From Rhizobium sp. ZPR4 (lineage in GTDB: Bacteria; Pseudomonadota; Alphaproteobacteria; Rhizobiales; Rhizobiaceae): a stretch of DNA of 64,000 nt. Every line of letters begins with the position of its first letter. Within the stretch, counting starts at the first letter, position 1. Positions 8,585-16,738 of this stretch are shown in pieces. The translations under genes were made by a program, and so were the position numbers. The notes beneath the pieces are model-generated. The model was not told the origin of the DNA. It saw only the letters and a list, made by a program, of their open reading frames with translations, and ran no database searches. The stretch lies in the NCBI RefSeq assembly GCF_040215725.1, contig NZ_CP157967.1:2294001-2358000 (forward strand), read 5' to 3'.

Positions 8585-8785
8585 GCATCACCCGTTTGCT
8601 GGTTGCTCTTGCACACTCGATTCCATCGAGCGCGAGGCGACCTTAGTAAACATGAGTTTTGGAGTAAAGTATAAAGTTGAGAATTTTTATCATATTTTAA
8701 AACGCCCGACAGATGTTTGGCATTTGCCCCTTCCAGAGCCGGCAAACGGTATCTGAAGTGACCCTCGACCGACTGCCCGCAAGAC
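8585..8785. other. AT-rich intergenic control region
   Basis: This 201-base gap separates the DUF2325 operon start from the tonB stop. Positions about 8650-8702 are strikingly AT-rich against a GC-rich background and contain the candidate iron box at 8678-8692. No gene is seen here. It probably holds the promoter of the minus-strand DUF2325 operon. Confidence 0.6.
8678..8692. promoter_or_regulatory. Candidate RirA iron-responsive box (TGA-N9-TCA)
   Basis: TGA at 8678-8680 and TCA at 8690-8692 are separated by nine AT-rich bases. TGA-N9-TCA is the IRO-box pattern described for RirA-controlled genes in Rhizobium. It lies upstream of the DUF2325/haem monooxygenase operon. Six fixed bases make a chance match possible in one spacer, but the same pattern recurs ahead of hmuP. 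Confidence 0.5.
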
Positions 8786-10036
8786 CTATCGCCCGGTCAC
8801 TTGCACTTCTTGAGTGAAAGACCAACTCGGCTTACCCCATTCCGGAGGCAACGGCGGAAACGGTGCTGCCCGGCGGATACCGCTCGTGACTGCTTCGTCC
8901 AACTCCGGAAAACCTGAACTCCGCGCAATAGACAGGGAGGTCAGATCCCCGCTCGAACCAATGGTGAGGCGCACACGCACGGTAATGCCGGGTTCGTATT
9001 TGGATGAGAGACGCACAGCCCGCCGGATACGCGACTGCACCTTGCCCGGATAATTGGCGACGGCAGCACTACCTGCACCGGTCCGACGAGCATTAGCCTG
9101 TGAATTATTATCGGATTGCGCCGTTTCGGTCCCGTCGACAGAGCCCTTCTTCGAATTCTCCTGGCTTTCGCCGCGTGATCCAGACTTTACCTTCGCGACC
9201 TTTGCGACAGGCTTCTTGACTTCCTTCCGCCGCTCAACCGGCTTCGGCTTCTCGACCGGCGCCACGACCTCCGGTGGGGGCTCTGTCGGCTGAGCTTCGG
9301 CGACCTCGTTCTCCACGGGCTGCACCGGTTCGGCCTGCTGGACGACGGTCGTCTCGGCCGGCGCCTGTGTCGCCAAAATCTGCGGCTGCTCGGGTGCGAC
9401 GACCGCAGGCTGTGTCTGCTCGACAGGCTGAACAGGTTCCGCGGTTTGCACCTGCTGCGTTTCCACTTCCTGCGGCTGGACGACATCCGGCTGCGGCGGA
9501 TGGGCTTGTTGGGGCGTAACTTCGGTCGGTTGCATCGTCTGCGGCTGCACGGCTTCGGCGGTCACCTGCTCTGGCTCAGTCTGCGGGGTTTCCTCACCCA
9601 CAGCCATCTGATCGGTATCGGAATTGCCCATCATGATAACGCTGACGGTATCACCGGCCTCTTCCTGTGCATCTTGTGGCGTAGCAACGAAAGTGAACAA
9701 CAATGCCGCAACGACAGCGGCATGGAACAGGCATGAGCCCAGGCCAGAAAAGAGAAGCGGCATTCCATGACCCGAAACGGCCCGATACGACCTTTCGGGG
9801 AGCGCATCCATGGGCAACGGCTCGGTTGCCTCGGCGGCGACAGGCTCCGCCGGATGATCCGGAAAAGAACTGATTTCGGTAAACCGACTGTAATGCATCA
9901 CAGTCTCACCCGCCGGCGGTCGCGGGACACCCTCGAGGCCGGTCAGTTCGTGGCCGGGCAGTACGCTCGGATAGTTGTCATTCATGACGCCATCTGCGCG
10001 GCGTTCGATGGAAACTTTCGCCGAGCGCATTGCCAT
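8786..10036 (-). CDS. tonB: TonB-family energy transducer
   Basis: A 416-residue TonB protein. A cytoplasmic N-terminal stretch of about 90 residues is followed by one membrane helix at about 95-118, a long Pro/Gln/Glu/Val-rich spacer at about 145-290, and the C-terminal TonB domain at about 325-415 (YPGKVQSRIRRAVRL, then PGITVRVRLTIGSSG). It would transmit proton-motive force to outer-membrane receptors such as a haem receptor, which is not in this window. The ATG at 10036 overlaps the end of ialB and has GAGGG eight bases upstream; GTG 10039 and ATG 9985 are alternatives. The extended N-terminus is longer than in enteric TonB. Confidence 0.88.
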   Translation of the reverse strand: MAMRSAKVSIERRADGVMNDNYPSVLPGHELTGLEGVPRPPAGETVMHYSRFTEISSFPDHPAEPVAAEATEPLPMDALPERSYRAVSGHGMPLLFSGLGSCLFHAAVVAALLFTFVATPQDAQEEAGDTVSVIMMGNSDTDQMAVGEETPQTEPEQVTAEAVQPQTMQPTEVTPQQAHPPQPDVVQPQEVETQQVQTAEPVQPVEQTQPAVVAPEQPQILATQAPAETTVVQQAEPVQPVENEVAEAQPTEPPPEVVAPVEKPKPVERRKEVKKPVAKVAKVKSGSRGESQENSKKGSVDGTETAQSDNNSQANARRTGAGSAAVANYPGKVQSRIRRAVRLSSKYEPGITVRVRLTIGSSGDLTSLSIARSSGFPELDEAVTSGIRRAAPFPPLPPEWGKPSWSFTQEVQVTGR

Positions 10037-10040
10037 CACA

Positions 10041-10508
10041 TCAGCCCTCGAAAGGAACTGAGATCTGCGAGCGGGTCGTCAACGCGGCCTTGCACTCGCC
10101 CGCTGCCGGGCCGTCGCAGACCGGCGTATCGTTGATGATGATGCGGGAGACCGTTTCGCACTTGACACCCGGCATGTCGAATTGCCGCACCCGCTTCTTG
10201 CCGAGCGGCAGGTCGCGGAAATCGAGAACGGTGACGCGATCGACGGCGTTCTTGTCGTTGAAGAAGGCAAGCTCGAAAGAGATCTTGTTGATCGGCGTCG
10301 CCATGTCGTTTTCGGCAACGAAGGTCATCATGCATCCCTTCTGGGACGGGGCCAGGGCGTTGAGCTCGACATTCAGCTTGTGTGCGGCGACCGGAGCCGC
10401 TGAGGCAGGCGCGGCTGTCGCATTCGCATCCTGGGCAACGGCAGGAACACAAGATGCCGTAGCAAACAGCCCCGAAGCGGCGAGCGCCAAGATCGTTTTC
10501 GTCAGCAT
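10041..10508 (-). CDS. Invasion-associated locus B (IalB) family protein
   Basis: A 155-residue secreted protein. ATG 10508 follows AGGAGA by eight bases and opens a signal peptide (MLTKTILALAASGLFATASC) with likely cleavage after AVA near residue 26. The mature part contains cysteines in CMMTFVAEND, VKCETVS and VCDGPAAGECKA. IalB-family proteins occur widely in rhizobia, where their role is unclear. Its stop lies next to the tonB start, so the two genes are probably one unit. Confidence 0.85.
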   Translation of the reverse strand: MLTKTILALAASGLFATASCVPAVAQDANATAAPASAAPVAAHKLNVELNALAPSQKGCMMTFVAENDMATPINKISFELAFFNDKNAVDRVTVLDFRDLPLGKKRVRQFDMPGVKCETVSRIIINDTPVCDGPAAGECKAALTTRSQISVPFEG

Positions 10509-10617
10509 CGACTTGTCTCCTGAATATGTTTTGACGTGCGCTTTCCCAGCCAAAGGTGGTGGCGTGTACCGTCGAAATTTTTAAACTTGACTTTATAGGT
10601 CTCCTATTGCGTCTTTA

Positions 10618-10641
10618 TGAAACCATGAGTATGAGAGTCAA
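10618..10641 (-). promoter_or_regulatory. Possible sigma-70-type promoter for ialB-tonB
   Basis: On the minus strand TTGACT lies at 10641-10636 and an AT-rich hexamer (ATAAAG) ends at about 10613 after a spacer of some 17 bases. The -35 match is good and the -10 match is weak. It would read toward ialB and overlaps the candidate iron box at 10626-10640. Confidence 0.3.
10626..10640. promoter_or_regulatory. Candidate RirA iron-responsive box (TGA-N9-TCA) upstream of hmuP
   Basis: TGA at 10626-10628 and TCA at 10638-10640 are nine bases apart, the IRO-box pattern of rhizobial RirA targets. The site lies 34 bases before the hmuP start and also in the upstream region of ialB-tonB, so it could control both directions. 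A match by chance cannot be excluded. Confidence 0.5.
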
Positions 10642-10674
10642 GATAAATTTGGCCGCACAACGGTTCGGCCCCCG

Positions 10675-10875
10675 ATGAATTTTCAGGCAAAACTAAACAG
10701 GATGATTGCTGAGAAGACCCCAACGCCGCCGGAGCAATACACGGCTGCACCGCAGGTAAGAATTGTCGACAGCACGGATATTTTCCGGGGCCAGACCGAA
10801 ATCATGATCAAGCATGAGGGCGTTATCTACCGCTTGAAGATTACGCGCCAAGGCAAGCTGATACTCAACAAATAG
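10675..10875 (+). CDS. hmuP: Hemin uptake protein HemP/HmuP
   Basis: A 66-residue protein with the HemP signature: a DSTDIFRGQTEIMIKHEG core followed by VIYRLKITRQGKLILNK at the C-terminus. ATG 10675 is used; ATG 10702 would also keep the core. HmuP is a small activator of haem-receptor expression in Bradyrhizobium and Sinorhizobium. It precedes hmuS by nine bases and heads the hmuPSTUV operon. Confidence 0.9.
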   Translation: MNFQAKLNRMIAEKTPTPPEQYTAAPQVRIVDSTDIFRGQTEIMIKHEGVIYRLKITRQGKLILNK

Positions 10876-10884
10876 GCATGACAG

Positions 10885-11940
10885 ATGACTGAGACGACCC
10901 GACCGACCCCCGCCGAAATCCGCGCTTTCCGCGCCGAGAACCCGAAGATGCGCGAGCGCGACATCGCGGCCCGCCTCAATATTTCCGAAGCGGCTCTCGT
11001 CGCTGCCGAAGTCGGTATTTCGGCCATCCGTATCGACGCCAACGTCGAGCGTTTTCTCGACCGGATCGCCTCGCTCGGCGAGATCATGGCCCTGTCGCGC
11101 AACGAAAGCGCCGTACATGAAAAGATCGGCGTCTATGAGAACATGAAATTCGGCGCGCAGGCGGCGATCGTGCTTGGCGACAACATCGACCTGCGCATCT
11201 TCCCGAAGCGCTGGGTTCATGGCTTTGCCGTCACCAAGACCGACGGCGATCAGAAGAGGCTGAGCCTGCAGTTCTTCGACAAGGCCGGCGATGCCGTCCA
11301 CAAAGTGCACCTGCGCCCTGCCTCGAACGTCGAGGCCTATCATGCCATGGTCGCCGAGCTGCGGATCGAGGAACAGTCGCAGGAATTCGTCGAGGATCGC
11401 TCGGGATATGACAACGGCGCCACCGATGGCGATGTCAGCCGCGACGAATTGCGCAACCACTGGAGCCGCATGACCGACACGCACGAATTCTTCGGCATGC
11501 TGAAAAAGCTGAAGATCGGCCGTCAGGACGCGATCCGCACCGTCGGCGACGATTACGCATGGAAGCTGGATGGCGGCGCTGTCGCCGAGATGATGCACGC
11601 CTGCGTCCGCGAAGGCTTGCCGATCATGTGCTTCGTTGCCAACGAGGGCACCGTGCAGATCCATTCCGGCCCGATCTTCAACGTGCAGACCATGGGTCTC
11701 TGGATCAACGTCATGGACCCGACCTTCCATCTGCACCTGCGTCAGGACCACATCGCCGAGGCATGGGTTGTGCGCAAGCCGACCAAGGACGGCCACGTCA
11801 CCTCGCTCGAAGCCTATAACGCCAGGGGCGAAATGATCATCCAATTCTTCGGCAAGCGGAAGGAAGGCTTCGATGAGCGCCCCGATTGGCGCGCCATCAT
11901 GGAAAACCTGACGAGAGCCGGCACCAGCGTCGCCGCATAA
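10885..11940 (+). CDS. hmuS: Hemin-degrading/trafficking factor HmuS
   Basis: A 351-residue cytoplasmic protein made of two tandem HemS/ChuX-like halves (about 30-165 and 200-345). Characteristic segments are FRAENPKMRERDIAARLNIS near the start, then FFDKAGDAVHKVHLRP and VQTMGLWINVMDPTFHLHLR. It accepts haem from the HmuTUV importer and is reported to traffic or degrade it. Length is normal. Lying between hmuP and hmuT, it fits the standard rhizobial operon. Confidence 0.95.
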   Translation: MTETTRPTPAEIRAFRAENPKMRERDIAARLNISEAALVAAEVGISAIRIDANVERFLDRIASLGEIMALSRNESAVHEKIGVYENMKFGAQAAIVLGDNIDLRIFPKRWVHGFAVTKTDGDQKRLSLQFFDKAGDAVHKVHLRPASNVEAYHAMVAELRIEEQSQEFVEDRSGYDNGATDGDVSRDELRNHWSRMTDTHEFFGMLKKLKIGRQDAIRTVGDDYAWKLDGGAVAEMMHACVREGLPIMCFVANEGTVQIHSGPIFNVQTMGLWINVMDPTFHLHLRQDHIAEAWVVRKPTKDGHVTSLEAYNARGEMIIQFFGKRKEGFDERPDWRAIMENLTRAGTSVAA

Positions 11941-11950
11941 GAGATGGCCC

Positions 11951-12886
11951 ATGACGATGTTCAATAACTTCAAGCGCATCAGGCCTTGGGAAGTCGCCCT
12001 GACCATGGTGGTGATGGCCCTTCCGCTCGTTCCGACCAATCCGATCGCCGGCCTTGGCAGCTTCGTGCGCCACGCGCACGCCGCCGAAACGGCCAAGACG
12101 CCAGATACCTCGCGCCTCGTCTCCATCGGCGGCGATGTGACCGAAATCGTCTATGCACTCGGCGAGGAAAAGCGACTCATCGCCCGTGACTCCACCAGCC
12201 TCTATCCAAAGGAGGCGACCAAGCTTCCCGATGTCGGCTATATGCGCGCGCTATCGCCGGAAGGCATCCTGGCCGTCAATCCGACCGCCATCATCGCCGT
12301 CGAAGGCTCCGGCCCGCCGGAAGCTCTGGCTGTGCTGCGCAATGCCAGCCTGCCTTTCGAAACCGTGCCGCAGCACTACGATCGCGACGGCATCCTAAAG
12401 AAGATCGAAATCGTCGGCGCGCTGCTTGGCGTGCCGGATAAGGCCAAGGCCTTGGAGGACAAGGTCGCGGCCGATCTCGACGCGGCCATCAATGATTCCG
12501 CCAAGCGCCCGGAGGCCGAGCGCAAGCGCGTGCTCTTCGTACTGAGCAACCAGAATGGCAAGATCATGGCCTCAGGCACCAATACGGCCGCCGATGGCAT
12601 CATCAAGCTTACCGGCGCCATCAACGCGATCAACGGCTTTTCCGGCTACAAGTCCCTGACGGACGAAGCGATCATCGAAGCCAAGCCCGACGTCATCCTG
12701 ATCATGGATCGCGAAGGGCCGCTGTCGATGTCGAATGAGGATCTGCTGAAGCAGCCGGCCATTTCACTGACACCGGCCGCGAGCCACAAAGCGATCGTGC
12801 GCATGGACGGCCTGCATCTGCTCGGCTTTGGACCACGCACGGCCAGCGCCATTCGCGAGTTGAACGCGGCAATCTACGGAGGCTGA
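11951..12886 (+). CDS. hmuT: Periplasmic haem-binding protein HmuT
   Basis: A 311-residue class III binding protein of the haem ABC importer. An N-terminal hydrophobic export segment lies at about 15-30 and the likely cleavage site is after HAHAA near residue 44. The mature domain opens with RLVSIGGDVTEIVYALGEE, the usual haem/siderophore-binding fold. Conserved segments include YPKEATKLPDVGYMRALSPE and DVILIMDREG. It passes haem to HmuU. The gene starts ten bases after hmuS ends. Confidence 0.94.
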   Translation: MTMFNNFKRIRPWEVALTMVVMALPLVPTNPIAGLGSFVRHAHAAETAKTPDTSRLVSIGGDVTEIVYALGEEKRLIARDSTSLYPKEATKLPDVGYMRALSPEGILAVNPTAIIAVEGSGPPEALAVLRNASLPFETVPQHYDRDGILKKIEIVGALLGVPDKAKALEDKVAADLDAAINDSAKRPEAERKRVLFVLSNQNGKIMASGTNTAADGIIKLTGAINAINGFSGYKSLTDEAIIEAKPDVILIMDREGPLSMSNEDLLKQPAISLTPAASHKAIVRMDGLHLLGFGPRTASAIRELNAAIYGG

Positions 12887-12887
12887 C

Positions 12888-13997
12888 GTGGCATTCAACG
12901 ATGCCATGGCAGGGCTGAAGCAGATGTCGCAAACCACGGCACGCCGTCGCCAAGGGGATCGCACCGCACTTGCGATCCTCGTCATCGTCGGTCTCGTCTT
13001 GGTTTCGGCAGTCGCCTTTCTCTTCTCGATCACCACGGGCGCATCGAATGCTTCGGTCATCGACGTGATCGCGGGCATGGTGAGCGGCAGCGCGGAAAGC
13101 ACGCTCAGCATCCGCGACCGCATCGTCATTTTCGATATCCGCCTGCCCCGCGCCGTTCTCGGCTTCCTGATCGGCGGCGGGCTTGCAGTTTCGGGTGCGG
13201 TCATGCAGGGCCTCTTCCGCAATCCGCTCGCCGATCCCGGCTTGATCGGCGTCTCCGCCGGCTCAAGCCTCGGCGCGGTCGCCATGATCGTCCTCGGCGG
13301 CGGCATGCTTGCCCCCGTAGCGTATGTCCTCGGCATCTTCGCTCTGCCCGTCGCCGCCTTCATCGGCGGTCTGGCGACGACGATACTGCTTTACAAGATC
13401 GCGACCCGGTACGGGCAGACATCCATAGCAACCATGCTGCTGGCCGGCATCGCGCTCGGCTCGCTTGCCCTCGCTGCGACCGGGATCCTCATCTACATGG
13501 CCGACGATCGGCAATTGCGCGACCTGACCTTCTGGAGCATGGGCTCGCTGGCAGGCTCCACCTGGGGCAAGGTCGCGGGCGCCGGCCCGATCATCATCCT
13601 TTCGCTGCTGCCCCTTCCCTTCATGGCGCGCGGGCTGAACGCCTTGACACTCGGTGAGGCGACCGCCTTCCACATGGGGATATCAGTGCAGCGGCTGAAG
13701 AATATCGCCATCATCAGCGTTGCGGCGGCAGTCGGCGCCTCGGTCGCCGTCAGCGGCGGCATCGGTTTTGTCGGCATCGTCGTGCCGCATATCCTGCGCA
13801 TGGTGATCGGCCCCGACCATCGCTTCCTGCTGCCCGCCTCGGCACTGCTCGGCGGCTCCCTGCTTGTCATCGCCGATGTCGTTGCCCGCACCATCGTTTC
13901 CCCGGCCGAACTGCCGATCGGAATTCTGACTGCCGGCGTCGGCGGTCCGTTCTTCCTGTGGATGCTGCTGCGGCAGCGCTTACGCCTCAGCCTGTGA
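12888..13997 (+). CDS. hmuU: Haem ABC transporter permease HmuU
   Basis: A 369-residue FecCD-family permease with about ten membrane helices. Family marks include RLPRAVLGFLIGGGLAVSGA, then MQGLFRNPLADPGLIGVSAG, and near the C-terminus GGIGFVGIVVPHILRM. It starts two bases after the hmuT stop, with GGAGGCTGAC at the end of hmuT acting as ribosome site. It forms the membrane channel for haem with HmuV. The N-terminus carries about 25 extra polar residues before the first helix. Confidence 0.95.
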   Translation: MAFNDAMAGLKQMSQTTARRRQGDRTALAILVIVGLVLVSAVAFLFSITTGASNASVIDVIAGMVSGSAESTLSIRDRIVIFDIRLPRAVLGFLIGGGLAVSGAVMQGLFRNPLADPGLIGVSAGSSLGAVAMIVLGGGMLAPVAYVLGIFALPVAAFIGGLATTILLYKIATRYGQTSIATMLLAGIALGSLALAATGILIYMADDRQLRDLTFWSMGSLAGSTWGKVAGAGPIIILSLLPLPFMARGLNALTLGEATAFHMGISVQRLKNIAIISVAAAVGASVAVSGGIGFVGIVVPHILRMVIGPDHRFLLPASALLGGSLLVIADVVARTIVSPAELPIGILTAGVGGPFFLWMLLRQRLRLSL

Positions 13998-14004
13998 GCC
14001 CGGA

Positions 14005-14796
14005 ATGATCGATGTCTCCAATCTGAGTGTCCGGCTTGCCGGCAAGCCGGTCGTAGAGGATGTCTCATTCACCGCCGAGGCCGGAACGCTGACGGCAATC
14101 TGCGGACCGAATGGCTCCGGCAAGACCACCACGATGAAAGCCGTATCGGGCGAACTGGCCTATCGCGGCTCCGTGTATATGAACGGCGCCGAAATCGGCA
14201 GTCTGGTACCCTGGCAGCTTGCCGAAATGCGCGGTGTCCTGCCGCAGGCAAGCTCTATATCTTTCCCCTTCACCGTCCGCGAAATCGTTCGCATGGGTCT
14301 CACCAGCGGTCGCAACCGCCATCCGGAGCAGGCCGACCGCACCGCGACGGAGGCACTTACCGCCGTCGATCTCGGCGGCTTCGAGGGCCGCTTCTACCAG
14401 GAGCTCTCCGGTGGCGAACAGCAGCGCGTCCAGCTCGCGCGCGTGCTCTGCCAGATTTCCGAGCCTGTCATCGACGGCAAGCCCTGCTGGCTGCTTCTCG
14501 ACGAGCCGGTCTCCAGCCTCGATATCAGCCACCAGCTCACCATCATGACGCTTGCCCGGCACTTTTGCCGGCGCGGCGGCGGCGTCATTGCCGTCATGCA
14601 CGATCTCAACCTGACCGCGCTTTTCGCCGATCGGATGATCCTGCTGAAAAACGGCCGATTGCAAGCCAAGGGCCTGGTCAGGGACGTGCTGACGGATCAG
14701 CATCTTCAGGACGTGTTCGGCTGCAATTTGCGGGTCAATCGCACTCCCGCCGATGGCGCGCCCTTCGTCCTCGCCCACAGCGCGCTCACCAGCTGA
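14005..14796 (+). CDS. hmuV: Haem ABC transporter ATP-binding protein HmuV
   Basis: A 263-residue ATPase. Walker A is GPNGSGKTT near residues 35-43, the signature is LSGGEQQRVQLARVL near 134-148, Walker B and D-loop are LLLDEPVSSLD near 163-173, and the switch histidine is in VMHDLN. It energises HmuTU. This is the last gene of hmuPSTUV. An EcfG-type promoter for the next gene begins 24 bases beyond its stop. Confidence 0.95.
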   Translation: MIDVSNLSVRLAGKPVVEDVSFTAEAGTLTAICGPNGSGKTTTMKAVSGELAYRGSVYMNGAEIGSLVPWQLAEMRGVLPQASSISFPFTVREIVRMGLTSGRNRHPEQADRTATEALTAVDLGGFEGRFYQELSGGEQQRVQLARVLCQISEPVIDGKPCWLLLDEPVSSLDISHQLTIMTLARHFCRRGGGVIAVMHDLNLTALFADRMILLKNGRLQAKGLVRDVLTDQHLQDVFGCNLRVNRTPADGAPFVLAHSALTS

Positions 14797-14819
14797 GCAT
14801 CCCCGATCCGGCAGCGTCT

Positions 14820-14845
14820 GGAACCTTTTGTTGCATCCGCGCGTT
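14820..14845 (+). promoter_or_regulatory. EcfG-type (general stress) promoter
   Basis: GGAAC at 14820-14824 and CGTT at 14842-14845 are separated by 17 bases, matching the GGAAC-N16/17-CGTT pattern of alphaproteobacterial EcfG/RpoE2 promoters. It is about 120 bp ahead of the small membrane protein gene at 14966. This makes that gene and its follower candidates of the stress regulon encoded just downstream. Confidence 0.7.
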
Positions 14846-14965
14846 GAGAGCAGGTGATCGGAACCAATGTTCCGAACGCTGTATCTCTTGGTGTGTCGGA
14901 TGACCTCCGATCATCGCGGATGACAGGCGCCCCGGGCGCCCAAGCAAAGCGAAAGGGAGCTGAAT

Positions 14966-15316
14966 ATGGCTACATCCATTCTCCATTCGGCGCGCGGCAA
15001 GCGCAATGGCAGCAGCCTGCACGATGTCGAGGCAAGCATCGAGGATCAGATCGAATCGCTGCGGGAAGAAGTTGCAGCTTTCGCCAAACTGATCGGCGAA
15101 AGCGGTGCCAAGCAAGGCAAGAAGCTGCGTGCAAATGCCGAATCCGGATTTGACGATCTGACCGTTCGCGGCGAGGAGCTGCTGCGCGATCTGCAGCGCG
15201 GCTACACCAGAGGCTCGCGCGAAGTCCGCAGGACCGTACGTCAGCATCCCGTCGCCACCATCGGCGCGGCGGCTGCATTCGGCCTTGCCGTTGCTCTGCT
15301 TCTGTCTCGCCGCTAG
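14966..15316 (+). CDS. DUF883/ElaB-like membrane-anchored protein
   Basis: A 116-residue protein. The first 90 residues are charged and helical (DVEASIEDQIESLREEVAAF and a basic RGYTRGSREVRRTVRQHP stretch), followed by a single C-terminal membrane helix (TIGAAAAFGLAVALLLSRR). This layout is that of DUF883/YqjD-ElaB proteins, which attach to the inner membrane and in E. coli bind ribosomes in stationary phase. A good AGGGAGC ribosome site precedes ATG. The EcfG-type promoter at 14820 suggests stress induction. Confidence 0.78.
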   Translation: MATSILHSARGKRNGSSLHDVEASIEDQIESLREEVAAFAKLIGESGAKQGKKLRANAESGFDDLTVRGEELLRDLQRGYTRGSREVRRTVRQHPVATIGAAAAFGLAVALLLSRR

Positions 15317-15325
15317 GATGGCGGG

Positions 15326-15730
15326 ATGATCGCTCCGATCCTCGGCCTGCTTCTGTCGGGCACATTCAACCGTACCGTTGCGCGAACCAAGCGCAACGGT
15401 ATTTTCATTGCCATCGCTGCTCTTCTTCTGCTGACAGCCTATGGCTTCGCGCTTGTGGCCGCAGCCATCTGGCTTGCGACAATCTATGGCGCGGCGGTTT
15501 CGGCGCTGCTGATTGCAGCAGGCGCCTTGCTGCTCGGGCTGATCGTGCTTGTCATCATGGCCATCATCAATCAGCAGGAGAAACGGCGAGCCCGCGAGCG
15601 GCGGCTGGCTATGGAGTCCGTGGCAGCAGCAGTTCTAGGCCTGGTTCGTAAACAGCCGCTGATGACTGCGGCGATTGCTGCCGCACTCGTCTTCGGCAAC
15701 CTGTTTGGAACGCGCGACGAAGACGATTGA
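15326..15730 (+). CDS. Holin-X/DUF1469-like small membrane protein
   Basis: A 134-residue protein with two strong membrane helices at about 27-48 and 52-80, then a basic stretch (QQEKRRARERR) and a third weaker hydrophobic segment at about 110-125. It resembles the putative actinobacterial holin-X/YqjE group that commonly follows DUF883 genes. It starts nine bases after its neighbour ends, so the two form a YqjD-YqjE-like pair. No lytic role is implied. Confidence 0.7.
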   Translation: MIAPILGLLLSGTFNRTVARTKRNGIFIAIAALLLLTAYGFALVAAAIWLATIYGAAVSALLIAAGALLLGLIVLVIMAIINQQEKRRARERRLAMESVAAAVLGLVRKQPLMTAAIAAALVFGNLFGTRDEDD

Positions 15731-15798
15731 CCGCCTTTCCCGAAAGTCGGAAACGACCGGCGGCATGGAAACTGAGTGAATTGGTCCTGATATGAAGC

Positions 15799-15825
15799 GG
15801 CCCGGTCGGAAGACCGGGCCTTTTT
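15799..15825 (+). terminator. Rho-independent terminator
   Basis: A perfect 9-bp stem (GGCCCGGTC at 15799-15807 with GACCGGGCC at 15812-15820), a GGAA loop and a run of five T at 15821-15825. It ends the plus-strand pair at 14966-15730 just before the convergent sigma factor gene. Confidence 0.9.
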
Positions 15826-15826
15826 G

Positions 15827-16378
15827 TCAGAAGGCAAATGCCTTGGAGGTCAGTGGCGCCGAAGTGGCATCCGGGCCGAAATCCGCCTCGCCGGAAATAT
15901 CCAGCAATTCCTGCAGCCGCTGGCGCGCACGATTGACACGGCTCTTGATGGTGCCGACTGCGCAGCCGCAAATCTCGGCGGCTTCCTCGTAGGAAAAGCC
16001 GGAAGCGCCCACCAGGATGATCGCTTCACGCTGATCCGGCGGCAGCTGATCCAGCGCCTTGCGGAAATCCTGCAGGTCGACGGCGCCATATTGCGAGGGA
16101 TGCGTCGCCATCGATTCGGTAAATACGCCGTCGCTGTCCTGCACCTCGCGGCCGCTCTTGCGCATCTGGCTATAGAGCTCGTTGCGCAGGATGGTGAAGA
16201 GCCAGGCCTTCATATTCGTGCCCATCTCGAAATGGTCCTGCTTCGCCCAGGCCTTCATGATCGTATCCTGGACGAGATCATCCGCCCGATCGTGGCGACC
16301 GGTCAGCGAAATGGCAAAAGCTCGGAGGCTCGGCAGTGCGGCGAGAAGTTCGCGCTTGAAGCTCGTTTGCGTTTCCAT
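15827..16378 (-). CDS. ecfG: EcfG-family general stress sigma factor
   Basis: A 183-residue ECF sigma factor. Region 2 covers about residues 10-75 (RADDLVQDTIMKAW near 32-45, then MKAWLFTILRNELYSQMR) and region 4 about 105-160 (LDQLPPDQREAIILVGASGF, then EICGCAVGTIKSRVNRAR). I chose ATG 16378 because GGAGG lies eight bases upstream; the in-frame GTG at 16387 is inside that site. It follows nepR by 12 bases and shares the locus with phyR, the hallmark arrangement of the alphaproteobacterial general stress response. NepR would hold it inactive until PhyR is phosphorylated. Confidence 0.93.
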   Translation of the reverse strand: METQTSFKRELLAALPSLRAFAISLTGRHDRADDLVQDTIMKAWAKQDHFEMGTNMKAWLFTILRNELYSQMRKSGREVQDSDGVFTESMATHPSQYGAVDLQDFRKALDQLPPDQREAIILVGASGFSYEEAAEICGCAVGTIKSRVNRARQRLQELLDISGEADFGPDATSAPLTSKAFAF

Positions 16379-16390
16379 GGCGCGCACCTC

Positions 16391-16597
16391 CTATTCGGAG
16401 ACCTTTGCCGAGGCCAGGCTCTCCGCCTGATCGAGCTTCTCTAAAAGGTCGAGAAAGCGATCGGGAATGACCTCGTCCTGCACGGCGGCATAGAACGAGC
16501 GCAATCGGTTGCCGATCTGATTGTTGGGGTCGAGGATATCCATCGCGCGCAGATCAGAAGTTTTCTTGTCTGCATCCTCGTGATTCTGGATAGTCAT
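16391..16597 (-). CDS. nepR: Anti-sigma factor NepR
   Basis: A 68-residue NepR-like protein. The core helices are visible: NQIGNRLRSFYAAVQDEVIP and DRFLDLLEKLDQAES, which bind EcfG or phosphorylated PhyR in known systems. I chose ATG 16597 because it gives the usual NepR length; the upstream in-frame start at 16681 would add a low-complexity arginine-rich leader. It is transcribed with ecfG and divergently from phyR. Confidence 0.9.
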   Translation of the reverse strand: MTIQNHEDADKKTSDLRAMDILDPNNQIGNRLRSFYAAVQDEVIPDRFLDLLEKLDQAESLASAKVSE

Positions 16598-16738
16598 TTG
16601 GCCTGCTCGCTTCTCAATTGTCTCGCGTTCATCAATAAGGCGCGCCCTTGCCTCCCCGTCCGGGAGAGCGGTTGACCTCACTCAAAACAGTTGCCTAACG
16701 AATCGTAAAGGTTGAGGTCGACCGATTGTAAGCATTGT

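Noticed and set aside
14856..14882. A second GGAAC in the gap after hmuV
   Set aside because: No CGTT or similar -10 element follows at 16-17 bases.
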